DNA of 64,000 bases from Bacteroidia bacterium (GCA_030427245.1 JAUHXA010000019.1:1-64000), one strand, 5' to 3'. Positions 9,109-17,011 are shown, numbered from the stretch's first letter. The notes: a model not told the origin generated them from the sequence alone. Program-made: numbers and translations.

Positions 9109-10047
9109 CTACTTCAAAAACTTCAAAATTACCTTATTGACCTCCTCTGATTGTTCCCACTGCACAAAATGCCCTGCATTTGGAATCATCTTCAATGTAC
9201 TTTTCGCAATCTGTTTCTGCCCACTTACAGCCACTTCAATGGGTGTTAAATCTGGGTGAAGGTATTTGTTAGGGATGAGGTAATCGTTCTTCCCATACAC
9301 CACCAAAGTCGGCATTTTGATGCCAGGTAATTCTTCAAAAACAGGCTCGTCCAACATTCCCTTCACACACTTCGGCACCATCTCACAATAGTCATCGTAT
9401 TCCACTGTCTGACGCATATACAGTCGGTCTTCAATCATAAAGCGAGCATCATCGGGCATCTGAAAAAAGTTGATTTCAAAGTTTTTTGCAATCTGTTCTT
9501 CGGTCGTTGCCTTGATAAGCTCGGCAGTATAAACGCTTTGCAGCCAAGTGCTTTCTTGCTCGGTGAATGTCTCAAAACCCGCTGGCGCAATGAGTATCAG
9601 CTTTTTAATATTTCGGTCACTCTTCAAAACCGTATGCATCGCAACCTGACCTCCCATAGAATGTCCCACCAAAATCACCTTTTTGAGCTTCAACTTGTCC
9701 ATAAACGAGCGCACCGTTTCTGCAAAAAAGGTCATGTCCGACACCTCGTTTTCCTTGCTCGACTTTCCATATCCTGGCAAATCCAAGGCAATACAACGGT
9801 AGTCTTCCTTCAATACTTCTATATTCTTTGTCCAAGCCTTGAGATAACTCCCCAATCCATGCAAAAACAATAAGGTACATTTACCTTTTCCTTCATCTAT
9901 ATAGGCGATTTCGGTACTGTCTGAAAGTTCGACATGATGCACTTCATAAGGATATTCCCAATCTTGCATTGACTTTTGATTTTCGGTTTGAGCGAATAAA
10001 TAACTGTTGAAGCAGAAGCTCAACAACACTATGAAAATGTTTTTCAT
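9109..10047 (-). CDS. Exported alpha/beta hydrolase
   Basis: The 312-residue alpha/beta-hydrolase-fold protein carries an N-terminal signal peptide (MKNIFIVLLSFCFNSYLFAQ), so it should act in the periplasm or outside. The oxyanion-hole motif FLHGLG is near residue 61. The nucleophile elbow is GHSMGG with Ser130. The acid is in VVYGKNDYL and the catalytic histidine is in NAGHFVQWEQ near the C-terminus, so the Ser-Asp-His triad is complete. The closest general class is esterase/lipase or epoxide-hydrolase-like; the Asp of epoxide hydrolases is absent, which favours an esterase or lipase. It has its own upstream region, is divergent from fabG and does not overlap any neighbour. Confidence 0.8.
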   Translation of the reverse strand: MKNIFIVLLSFCFNSYLFAQTENQKSMQDWEYPYEVHHVELSDSTEIAYIDEGKGKCTLLFLHGLGSYLKAWTKNIEVLKEDYRCIALDLPGYGKSSKENEVSDMTFFAETVRSFMDKLKLKKVILVGHSMGGQVAMHTVLKSDRNIKKLILIAPAGFETFTEQESTWLQSVYTAELIKATTEEQIAKNFEINFFQMPDDARFMIEDRLYMRQTVEYDDYCEMVPKCVKGMLDEPVFEELPGIKMPTLVVYGKNDYLIPNKYLHPDLTPIEVAVSGQKQIAKSTLKMIPNAGHFVQWEQSEEVNKVILKFLK

Positions 10048-10854
10048 CTGTTTCTTTTCGTTTTTGAAGGTCAGATGGAACTTACCATGAATTAAATAAT
10101 CATCTTCCTTTGTGCTTTAATAATGATTTAATCATGGGCGTTTCATTTCAACGGGTTTTGCTTACAAATGTAGGCTAAAACTCTGCTTACAATCCACTCA
10201 AAAGCACTGCAATGCTCATAGTTTTGGATAATTTTGCTACTTGACTTTTGAAGTAAAAGAATAGGTTTTGGAGCTAAAAATTGATTCAACCATTGGATTA
10301 GTATTTGTTTTTAAGTATTTTAAAAATATTTGTAAAAACAATTTGTTTACCTTGACCGAGTTTGTTTTTTAGGCTGCAATTTTTTGGATTTTACGGTTGC
10401 AGACTATACTTATTTGCCTTTGATTTATGGGCTATGAATTGAGTCCCGCAAATAAGCTTTTAATATTCTTGTTCAAGTCGGCAAGTAAGATATTGGCACC
10501 CACCCCTACCCCTCCGAGGAGGGGATTTTCACACTTTATACGAGATTCTCCTCTTGGGAGAGCTTGCCCCAAGACCTCGGGGGGCAGGGGTGGGCTGAAT
10601 CGAATCTAAAGTGTAATATTATTTTATTTCACACACGGACTTATCATCAGTCCACCCACAATTACATCCACACAAAAATATGACCGTCAAATAATTAATC
10701 CACACAAGCAATCAAAACCAACCCAAAGTCCAATACCTTTATCCCATATTCTATTTGAATAAACTTTCTTCAAAATGTATTTTTACAATTCCTTAGACTC
10801 ATTACTGGTGTCGATTCACCAAAACTATTCACATTCAAACCCTTATACTACAAG
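10048..10854. other. Long divergent intergenic region
   Basis: About 800 bases separate the minus-strand hydrolase and the plus-strand fabG. The sequence is A/T-rich and without coding character apart from a GC-rich imperfect palindrome at 10499-10594. It must hold both promoters, but I could not identify a convincing TAnnTTTG box for either gene. Confidence 0.45.
10499..10594. repeat. GC-rich palindromic REP-like element
   Basis: The ends CCCACCCCTACCCCTCCGAG and CCTCGGGGGGCAGGGGTGGG are inverted copies of one another with few mismatches. Inside is a second fold around GAGGAGGGG and CTCTTGGGAGAG. Its composition differs sharply from the surrounding A/T-rich DNA. Shorter pieces with the same CCCCGA...TCGGGG plus GGCAAGCTTTGTTGCC signature occur at about 13140 and 13820, and a CCCCGATTACTCGGGG hairpin at about 20318. 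Confidence 0.55.
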
Positions 10855-11598
10855 ATGAAAAGATTACAAAACAAAGTAGCCATCATTACGGGTGGCGCAC
10901 AAGGAATTGGCAAAGCCACGGTTGAGAAATTTTTGGAGGAAGGTGCGTCCGTTGCAATATGGGACATCAACCAAGAAAAAGGTCAAATGGTAGCGGAATA
11001 TTTGGCGGGTGAAGGGCGAGAAGTTCGGTTTTACAGAGTCAATACCGTTGATTTGGAGCAAGTGCATCAGGCAGCTCAGGCAGTTTTTGAAGATTTTGGA
11101 AAAATTGATATTTTGGTCAACAATGCGGGAATCACACGAGACACTTCCTTGAAGAATATGACCTCCCTTCAATGGCAACAGGTGATTGATGTCAACCTTA
11201 CAGGCGTATTCAACTGCACCAAAGCCATTTATCCTTATCTTGCAGAGCAAGGTTCTGGGCGAATTCTCAATGCGGCTTCGGTTGTGGCGCACAATGGTAA
11301 TTTTGGACAGACCAACTATGTGGCTTCAAAAGCAGGAGTTATTGGTATGACCAAGGTTTGGGCGAGAGAATTTGGTCGAAAGGGAATCACCGTCAATACC
11401 GTTGCTCCAGGATTTGTGAATACCGAAATGGTCGAAACCGTTCCCGAAAAAATCATTGAGGGATTGAAGACAAAAACGCCACTCGGCAGATTGGGGGAAG
11501 CGGAAGACATCGCCAATGCCTACCTTTTCCTTGCTTCTGACGAAGCTGCTTTTATCACGGGTGCGGTGCTGAATGTAGATGGCGGTTTGGTTTTGTAA
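10855..11598 (+). CDS. fabG: 3-oxoacyl-ACP reductase (FabG-type SDR)
   Basis: The 247-residue classical short-chain dehydrogenase/reductase has the Rossmann cofactor motif TGGAQGIGKAT at residues 12-22, NNAG near 90, the catalytic serine in NAASVVAHNGN and the YVASK tyrosine-lysine pair. Length and motif spacing match FabG, which reduces 3-oxoacyl thioesters with NADPH in fatty-acid or polyhydroxyalkanoate synthesis. A housekeeping FabG cannot be told from a paralogue with another substrate, and no acp or fabD/F neighbours are present, so the symbol names the type only. An unknown protein starts 14 bases downstream on the same strand and is probably co-transcribed. Confidence 0.8.
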   Translation: MKRLQNKVAIITGGAQGIGKATVEKFLEEGASVAIWDINQEKGQMVAEYLAGEGREVRFYRVNTVDLEQVHQAAQAVFEDFGKIDILVNNAGITRDTSLKNMTSLQWQQVIDVNLTGVFNCTKAIYPYLAEQGSGRILNAASVVAHNGNFGQTNYVASKAGVIGMTKVWAREFGRKGITVNTVAPGFVNTEMVETVPEKIIEGLKTKTPLGRLGEAEDIANAYLFLASDEAAFITGAVLNVDGGLVL

Positions 11599-11612
11599 AA
11601 AAAATATCAGGC

Positions 11613-13031
11613 ATGAGAAAACCATTACAGAAGTTCACCAACTTTGCGAATACGCTGCTTCCACACGAGACGAAATACCTTTTGTCTATCCAACAGTTTA
11701 AGGATAGTCAAAGGCTCGAAATTTTGAAGCAGATGGATTACAATGCCTATCACATCGAGCAGTTTACACCTTACAATTCGGCAATAGATAAGCGCAAATA
11801 CAATCACCTTCAAAACTGGATAAAAGCGCAGTTGAACGCCATTGATGTCGACCAACAGTTCAATTGGATGCTCGATATGGAGCAGAAAATCATGGTCGAC
11901 ACCATACAGATGGAGGAAGAAAGGGCTTTATTGAAGTCCATCAAAAACTACCAACATGCGGCTTTCTTTTTCACCAAGTTTTATGAGTTGGTCGAACATT
12001 ACCGACACTTTTTGCTGATTCGCCTGCGCTATGCCGACCATCAGTTGGCGAATGATTTTTTGAAGAAATATCGGGATGTTTACTTGCAGAACAAGGAGGT
12101 TCACGAAAAACTGCACGATGCGACTTTGGATATTGTGGAGCAGTATTCGGGCAAAACAGCCGAATCGAGTCAGTGGGAAGCATGGTTGACCGATGTTTTT
12201 TACAACGAAAAATTGGAGGGAAAAATCCGCTATCTTGCCTTAGTGCGGCTCACCTTTATCAGCTACAACTACCGAAAATATGACCTTCTTCGAGAAAAAT
12301 TTGACCACCTTGACGAGAAATTTTCACAGGGAATTCACTACTCCAAAAGGCTGCTTCTCAATTACTACAACAACCGATTGATGCTTCATTCTCACTTTCG
12401 AGAATACGACAAGGCGGTGTATTTTGGCTATCTTTCGGTAAGAACTCAAAACCACGATTACCTTCTCTATGTCAATAATCTCTGTGCGGTTTTGCTGCGT
12501 TTGGGTCGAAATCAGGAAGCATTGCAACTGATGCGAACGGCCTCTCCTGCGGTCAAAAAAACCAAAAGCTTTCACAATCGAGTCAGTTTTGTGGCTTTTT
12601 TTATGGAGGCGTTGAATAAAAATGGGATGTATAGAAATGCCGAAAACTACGGCAATATTTTCTTGAAGGCACACTACAAAGAGGTTTTGCAGTACCGATG
12701 GCACTTGTTTTTTTCGGTTTATTTGGAGGCTTTTCTCCACCAAAAACAATACGAAAAACTGTTGAAAACGGCTCAAAAATACCGATTGCAGGAGCGTGAT
12801 AAATCCTACCGAAACAACGCCAACTATTTACCTATCATCCCCTTATACATCGAAGTCGCCCGCTTCAAGGAAGCCTATACAGAACGCAAAGATTTTATCG
12901 AAGTTTTGCAGGCGTATGTAGAACAATATCAAAACGATGTGAACAAACATTCTGCTTTCAAAAAGCTGCTGGATACACTGAGGTCGTGGCTGCCAGAATT
13001 GAGTGGTTATTTTTCGGAATTGAAGTATTGA
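11613..13031 (+). CDS. Hypothetical all-helical protein, TPR-like
   Basis: I do not recognise this 472-residue protein. It is soluble, with no signal peptide or membrane segment, and is unusually rich in Tyr, Phe, His, Leu and charged residues. The sequence is a succession of amphipathic helices with loosely repeated patterns such as KAVYFGYLSVRTQNHDYLLY and EALQLMRTASPAVKK, which resemble degenerate tetratricopeptide repeats from about residue 230 onward. That suggests a protein-interaction scaffold. It begins 14 bases after fabG and is likely in the same operon, but nothing visible links it to lipid metabolism. Confidence 0.65.
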   Translation: MRKPLQKFTNFANTLLPHETKYLLSIQQFKDSQRLEILKQMDYNAYHIEQFTPYNSAIDKRKYNHLQNWIKAQLNAIDVDQQFNWMLDMEQKIMVDTIQMEEERALLKSIKNYQHAAFFFTKFYELVEHYRHFLLIRLRYADHQLANDFLKKYRDVYLQNKEVHEKLHDATLDIVEQYSGKTAESSQWEAWLTDVFYNEKLEGKIRYLALVRLTFISYNYRKYDLLREKFDHLDEKFSQGIHYSKRLLLNYYNNRLMLHSHFREYDKAVYFGYLSVRTQNHDYLLYVNNLCAVLLRLGRNQEALQLMRTASPAVKKTKSFHNRVSFVAFFMEALNKNGMYRNAENYGNIFLKAHYKEVLQYRWHLFFSVYLEAFLHQKQYEKLLKTAQKYRLQERDKSYRNNANYLPIIPLYIEVARFKEAYTERKDFIEVLQAYVEQYQNDVNKHSAFKKLLDTLRSWLPELSGYFSELKY

Positions 13032-13065
13032 GTAGAAGTGAGGGCTATGTTCTCACCCTCCGCTG

Positions 13066-13100
13066 CAACTGTTGACGAGGTTTTCAACCGTCGTCAAAGT
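13066..13100 (+). repeat. Partial copy of the REPIN-like repeat
   Basis: CAACTGTTGACGAGG...CAACCGTCGTCAAAGT matches the second hairpin half of the 121-base repeats at 25013 and 25462. It forms a bulged hairpin and lies just after the stop of the unknown helical protein, so it may end its transcript. Confidence 0.6.
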
Positions 13101-13111
13101 CTTGCTCTATA

Positions 13112-13170
13112 CAAGAAAAAATTCCTCCGAAGCCCTAAATTCCCCGATTCTCGGGGCAAGCTTTGTTGCC
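13112..13170 (+). repeat. Direct repeat A around the TA remnant
   Basis: CAAGAAAAAATTCCTCCGAA followed by an inner CCCCGATTCTCGGGG hairpin and GCAAGCTTTGTTGCC is repeated nearly verbatim at 13791-13850. The antitoxin/MazF remnant lies between the two copies. Shorter pieces (TTCCTCCGAAACCC) recur at about 13738 and 14587. Confidence 0.6.
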
Positions 13171-13211
13171 ACCTTCTCCACGCCAAAATTCAGCAGTTTT
13201 TCACTTTTCGC
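13170..13211 (-). pseudogene. Fragment of a Uma2-family gene
   Basis: Read on the minus strand, this codes for AKSEKLLNFGVEKV, which matches the KTEKLLNFGVEKVIW segment of the intact Uma2-family gene nearby. The homology stops at repeat A on one side and fades within a few codons on the other. It is therefore a short relic of a second Uma2 paralogue. It is too short to judge age or function. Confidence 0.5.
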
Positions 13212-13278
13212 TAAACCTTTCTTACTGTTTTGATTGTTTTTGATGTAATATTGTATTCTAAATAAAAAACAACATCAA

Positions 13279-13536
13279 ATGGCTGTAATTACCATTCAAC
13301 TTCCAAAAAAATTGCACCAAAAACTTCTACAAGTCGCTCAAAATGAGTCTGAATTTGTATTGGAAGCAATAAAAGAAAAGATTAACAAAACATCCAATAA
13401 GCATTTGGAAAAACTGTTAATCGAAGGTTATCAAGCAACTTATCAAGAGGATTTGGAGATTACCAAAGACTTTGAATCTATTGATTTTGAAAATTGGGAT
13501 GAAAAAAGCAAAAGCCAATCAAATCAGAACCATTGA
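13279..13536 (+). CDS. Small antitoxin-like protein
   Basis: The 85-residue protein begins MAVITIQLPKKLHQKLLQVA, the short strand-helix start typical of ribbon-helix-helix DNA-binding antitoxins. It continues into two charged helices and an acidic tail (DFESIDFENWDEK) such as antitoxins use to cover a toxin. The frame just downstream, overlapping its last codons, encodes what looks like the C-terminal end of a MazF toxin, which fits the usual antitoxin-toxin order. Since the toxin is only a remnant, this is likely an orphan or solitary antitoxin. Function is inferred from fold-like pattern and context. Confidence 0.6.
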   Translation: MAVITIQLPKKLHQKLLQVAQNESEFVLEAIKEKINKTSNKHLEKLLIEGYQATYQEDLEITKDFESIDFENWDEKSKSQSNQNH

Positions 13537-13633
13537 CAAACGCCGATTAATGAAGAAAATAGGCAGTTTAGGGGCTGAAAGAATGGAGGAAGTTGAAAGG
13601 GCTATTTTGGTTCATTTGGGGATTCAGACTTGA
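13499..13633 (+). pseudogene. C-terminal remnant of a MazF/PemK-type toxin
   Basis: A 44-codon frame overlapping the 3' end of the antitoxin gene reads MKKAKANQIRTIDKRRLMKK, then IGSLGAERMEEVERAILVHLG. The QIRTIDKRRL...G.L....M..V..A...HLG pattern is the well-known end of MazF endoribonucleases, which normally have about 110 residues. The SH3-like N-terminal two thirds with the catalytic arginine are missing, so the toxin cannot be active. The start codon is the first in frame and need not be used. Confidence 0.6.
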
Positions 13634-13650
13634 TGAACTACAACTATGAA

Positions 13651-13731
13651 AATTGTCTACGCAGTGTGTAGACAATTCTAACTATCAGAAAATCAAACAA
13701 TTGAAATATTGTACACAGTGTGTACACAATT
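13651..13731. promoter_or_regulatory. Two palindromic operator-like sites
   Basis: TGTCTACGCAGTGTGTAGACA (centre about 13664) and TGTACACAGTGTGTACA (centre about 13719) are two related palindromes sharing CAGTGTGTA.ACAATT, about 55 bases apart. Paired palindromes of this size resemble repressor sites. They lie downstream of the toxin remnant and 3' of the convergent Uma2 gene, not at an obvious promoter, so they may instead belong to a decayed element. Confidence 0.35.
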
Positions 13732-13790
13732 CAGTAATTCCTCCGAAACCCAAATTCTTGTTTCCCATACACCACACGCCAAAACCAATA

Positions 13791-13850
13791 CAAGAAAAAA
13801 TTCCTCCGAAAACCCAAATTCCCCGAGTTCTCGGGGCAAGCTTTGTTGCC
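13791..13850 (+). repeat. Direct repeat B beside the Uma2 gene
   Basis: This is a near-copy of the repeat at 13112-13170, again with a CCCCGAG...TCGGGG hairpin and GCAAGCTTTGTTGCC. It ends 2 bases before the stop codon of the Uma2-family gene, so it may also serve as its terminator region. Confidence 0.6.
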
Positions 13851-13852
13851 CC

Positions 13853-14482
13853 TTACCTCCAAACCTTCCTTTCCTCCAACAATTTCCCCACCGAAAAACG
13901 AACCCCATCTACCACCTCAATCTCTTTATCCCAATTAGAAGTTACCCAATCTGAACTCGGCAAAGCAATCATCATCTTTTCCGTACTGCTTGTAATCCAA
14001 ATCACCTTCTCCACACCAAAATTCAGCAACTTCTCTGTTTTCAAATGGTAATAATTGAGCGCACTCTCAAAATCGGCTGTATCTGCTTTGGTGTCCACTT
14101 CAATGACCACAGTAGGTGCAACATCCAAATATTTGTCCCTAATCTCCGCAGTTTTCAAGACTTCGACCTTGTAAATCGCAATATCTGCCGACAAATTGTT
14201 CTTGGTGTCTAGGTGAAGTCCTGCTTCATTGGTCACGATTTCATATTTATCTTCGGGCAAGTTTTTATAGAGGAACCGCAAGACAGCGGATATGATAATG
14301 GATTGGATAGCACTGTTGCCTATAATGTCTTCTTTTTTAAATTCAGCTTCTAATACTTTTTGATAACCTTTATAGTATATGGCTTCTCCCTTCAAAGATT
14401 CGTAAATCAAATATTTGGGAATGGTAAGTATAGTAACTTCTTCTGTGGTATCAGTGACGATGTTTGTGTCTGTTGTTATCAT
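13853..14482 (-). CDS. Uma2-family (DUF820) putative nuclease-fold protein
   Basis: The 209-residue protein from the chosen ATG matches the Uma2/DUF820 layout. An N-terminal segment (TILTIPKYLIYESLKGEAIYY) is followed by the restriction-endonuclease-like core LDTKNNLSADIAIYK and then VAPTVVIEVDTKAD, giving the D...E-V-K-like acidic residues of the family, and a C-terminal KLLNFGVEKVIWI strand. The open frame extends 51 codons further upstream, but that extension is repeat-like intergenic DNA and MITTDTNIVT is the natural start. Uma2 proteins are abundant in multicellular bacteria and their cellular role is unsettled. A fragment of a second copy lies about 650 bases away on the same strand. 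Confidence 0.7.
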   Translation of the reverse strand: MITTDTNIVTDTTEEVTILTIPKYLIYESLKGEAIYYKGYQKVLEAEFKKEDIIGNSAIQSIIISAVLRFLYKNLPEDKYEIVTNEAGLHLDTKNNLSADIAIYKVEVLKTAEIRDKYLDVAPTVVIEVDTKADTADFESALNYYHLKTEKLLNFGVEKVIWITSSTEKMMIALPSSDWVTSNWDKEIEVVDGVRFSVGKLLEERKVWR

Positions 14483-14690
14483 AATGGACAAAGATATAAA
14501 ATTGAAAAACCATTGCAATCGCAATTCTTTTAAAAACAAGTGAGTAGAGGACTTTGTTTTTGAGGTTTGCACCCATTCGAGCAAAAATTCCTCCGAAACC
14601 CCTAATTCCTGTTCCCATACCCCCTGCACAAGCAAGTTCCTTCCCCATCTAAAAGTTCCTGTTCAAAAACCCCAAACAAGAAAAAACCAC

Positions 14691-14698
14691 TATATTTG
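14691..14698 (+). promoter_or_regulatory. Candidate -7 box for kinase 1
   Basis: TATATTTG matches TAnnTTTG and ends 48 bases before the chosen ATG of kinase 1. The same octamer is found at almost the same distance before kinase 2. No good -33 TTG is seen. Confidence 0.45.
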
Positions 14699-14746
14699 TT
14701 ACTATTCTCATTCAAGTCCAAAACCAATTACAATTCTCCAAGCCCC

Positions 14747-16888
14747 ATGAACTTCCAAGACCGCTACCAATACAATCCCAAATTCGACTACTTAGGTGGA
14801 GGCGCATTCGCCGATGTATTCAAAGCCTACGATACATTATTAGACCGAACAGTAGCCTTAAAATTCTACAAAGGAACAGGCAGCCAATACGATGTCTTGA
14901 ACGAAATCAAAACCGTCATCAAACAAGACCTCACCCATCCCAACCTCATCCGCTACTACGATGCAGCTATGGTTGAAATGACCGACCGTTTTGGGCGCAC
15001 GACCCAAAACCAAGTCGGCATCATAGAGTATGCCAATGGAAAGGAATTCTTGGGAACAAGTGGCGATTTGAACGCCTTTATGAAAGTGCTAAAACCCGAT
15101 AAAGCCACCTTCAAAAACACCATTCGAGAGATACTCCAAGGCTTAGACTATTTGGGAAAACGCAGCATCATCCACCGAGACCTAAAGCCTGCCAACATCC
15201 TCCTACACAAAACGACAGAAGGAAAATGGACCGCCAAAATCGCCGACTTTGGACTCAGCAAAAGCCTCGACAGCTCTGCCACCTCCACTCAAGGCATGAA
15301 AGGCACCATCGAATACATGGCTCCCGAACAACTCTACCGCAAAAAATACGCATTGGAGGAAGGCATACAAGCCAATGCCGACCTATGGGCTTTTGGCACC
15401 ATCCTCTACGAACTGTTTGTCCAACACATTCCCGTAGGCAGACGCAGCGAAGGCAGTACGGTAGAGGAAATCATGGAAAACCTCGACCTTTTTGAACCCA
15501 ATCGTTTGGTACTCCAAGACATTCCAATGCCTTATCGTGGCATGATACAAGCCTGTTTGGTCAAATTTCCTCAACATCGGGTGCAAACAGCAGAACAATT
15601 GTTGGAAATGTTGGATACACCTATTGCAGAAAACACCTTGAAGCCAGTTCCCTCCAAACCAACACCAACACCTTCGCCGAGTCCCCAACCCTCGCCATCT
15701 CCCCCAAAACCAACACCACAAAAAAAATGGCTACTGGGCATAGCCCTACTCGTACTAATGGGCATAGGTGGTTTATGGACAAGTGGTTTTTTTTCCGATT
15801 CCGATTCCAATCTCAATCCCAATCCAGCAATAGACAGCACCGAAATAGGAGCAGCTAAGAGAATAGAAGATTCCCTAAGACAAATACAACTGCAAAAAGA
15901 ACAAGATTCTATCCAAACAGCAGAGGAAGCTGCAATCGCCAAAGAAAATCAATTCAAAGAACTCTTGGCAGATGCCAATACAGCCTATGTAAGCGAAAAC
16001 TACAAAACCGCCAAAGAAAAATACACCGAAGCCCTCCAACTACAACCTAAAAACAAAGAAGCCAAAGGAGGCTTGGACAAAACCAAAGAAAAACTAAAAC
16101 CCCAACCTGCTCCAAGTCAAGAAACCACCACGACCTCTACAAAACCTACTCAAACAACCCCTACACCTGAACCCAAACTCCCAACTCCCATCCAAATCCT
16201 CGAACAAAACATGGTCAGAGTCCCTGGAGGCAGCTTCAATAGGGGCTGCGACGAACAAAGAGATGGTGACTGTCAAGATGATGAAAAACCCGTCCACAGC
16301 GTCACCCTCAGCACCTTTGAAATCGGACGCTACGAAATCACACAAGCACAATGGCAAGCCGTCATGGGTGACAATCCCAGTCACTTCAAAGACTGTGGTA
16401 GCAACTGTCCCGTTGAAAACGTCTCTTGGAACGACATCCAAACCTTCCTCCAAAAATTGAATAAAATGACAGGCAAAACCTATCGCCTCCCAACCGAAGC
16501 CGAATGGGAATTTGCCGCAAGAGGTGGCAACAGCAGTCAAGGCTACCGATATTCGGGCAGCAATAATTTGGACAAGGTGGCTTGGTATGGTTATGAAAAA
16601 GCTGGTAAAACAACACATCCCGTTGGAGAAAAAAACAAAAACGAACTGGGCTTATACGATATGAGTGGCAATGTTTGGGAATGGTGCGCTGATTGGTACG
16701 ATGAAAATTATTATGCCAACAGCCCTTCAAAAAATCCGCGCGGCGCTTCTTCGGGTACTTCTTGGGTTCTTCGCGGGGGTTCTTGGTTCCTCAATTCCCT
16801 CTACTGCCGCTCCGCTGTTCGCTTCTGGTACTATCCTTCCCTTACGGGCAGCTACGACGTCGGGTTTCGTATTTCCAGGACTTTGTAG
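14747..16888 (+). CDS. Transmembrane Ser/Thr kinase with C-terminal FGE/SUMF1-like domain, kinase 1
   Basis: The 713-residue protein starts at the ATG that opens the kinase domain; the frame's earlier codons are promoter DNA. Its Hanks-type kinase domain has the glycine loop LGGGAFADVF (16-25), Lys39 (VALKF), HRDLKPAN (143-150), DFG 167-169 and APE 192-194, so it looks active. A Pro-rich linker (300-325) leads to one membrane helix (about 328-345), a charged TPR-like segment and an FGE-sulfatase/SUMF1-like domain (about 485-713) with GGSFNRGC, LPTEAEWEFAARGG and NVWEWCADWY. The cysteine pairs suggest an extracytoplasmic, disulfide-bonded ectodomain. The last 35 residues look like a DGR variable region. 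I infer a receptor-like kinase: kinase inside, lectin-fold sensor outside. Confidence 0.88.
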   Translation: MNFQDRYQYNPKFDYLGGGAFADVFKAYDTLLDRTVALKFYKGTGSQYDVLNEIKTVIKQDLTHPNLIRYYDAAMVEMTDRFGRTTQNQVGIIEYANGKEFLGTSGDLNAFMKVLKPDKATFKNTIREILQGLDYLGKRSIIHRDLKPANILLHKTTEGKWTAKIADFGLSKSLDSSATSTQGMKGTIEYMAPEQLYRKKYALEEGIQANADLWAFGTILYELFVQHIPVGRRSEGSTVEEIMENLDLFEPNRLVLQDIPMPYRGMIQACLVKFPQHRVQTAEQLLEMLDTPIAENTLKPVPSKPTPTPSPSPQPSPSPPKPTPQKKWLLGIALLVLMGIGGLWTSGFFSDSDSNLNPNPAIDSTEIGAAKRIEDSLRQIQLQKEQDSIQTAEEAAIAKENQFKELLADANTAYVSENYKTAKEKYTEALQLQPKNKEAKGGLDKTKEKLKPQPAPSQETTTTSTKPTQTTPTPEPKLPTPIQILEQNMVRVPGGSFNRGCDEQRDGDCQDDEKPVHSVTLSTFEIGRYEITQAQWQAVMGDNPSHFKDCGSNCPVENVSWNDIQTFLQKLNKMTGKTYRLPTEAEWEFAARGGNSSQGYRYSGSNNLDKVAWYGYEKAGKTTHPVGEKNKNELGLYDMSGNVWEWCADWYDENYYANSPSKNPRGASSGTSWVLRGGSWFLNSLYCRSAVRFWYYPSLTGSYDVGFRISRTL
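16199..16588 (+). repeat. 390-base block shared with kinase 3
   Basis: By eye this block differs from 24208-24597 at a single base (AGA to AAA), with no indels. It encodes the first two thirds of the FGE-like domain. The kinase domains of the two genes are far more diverged. Confidence 0.9.
16787..16861 (+). other. Putative DGR variable region in kinase 1 (VR1)
   Basis: This 25-codon segment follows RGGSW and precedes GFRISRTL at the C-terminus. Compared with the equivalent segment of kinase 3, 14 of 24 aligned codons differ, always at positions 1 and/or 2, while the third base is constant. The codons are almost all NNC, NNT or NNG, as expected if a template rich in AAC/AAT was mutated at adenines. 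Position at the end of a C-type-lectin/FGE-fold domain is the standard DGR target site. Confidence 0.7.
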
Positions 16889-16956
16889 CCTTTAATTTTT
16901 TCCCTAAAAAAAACTTTATCAAAATTCTCAACTACCTTAAAAACTAACAATCAAAC

Positions 16957-16964
16957 TATATTTG
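16957..16964 (+). promoter_or_regulatory. Candidate -7 box for kinase 2
   Basis: TATATTTG, the same octamer as upstream of kinase 1, ends 47 bases before the kinase 2 ATG. This suggests that kinases 1 and 2 share a promoter type but are transcribed separately. Confidence 0.45.
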
Positions 16965-17011
16965 TAAATCACTACACAAAACCCTCTCATTCACTTACAA
17001 AAAATTCCACT

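Noticed and set aside
1263-11598. Possible long-chain olefin (OleABCD) pathway, since an acyl ligase, FabH-like protein, alpha/beta hydrolase and SDR occur within 10 kb
   Set aside because: The FabH-like protein lacks the catalytic His and Asn, the hydrolase is exported, the SDR is a short FabG type rather than the longer OleD type, and the genes are dispersed on two strands.
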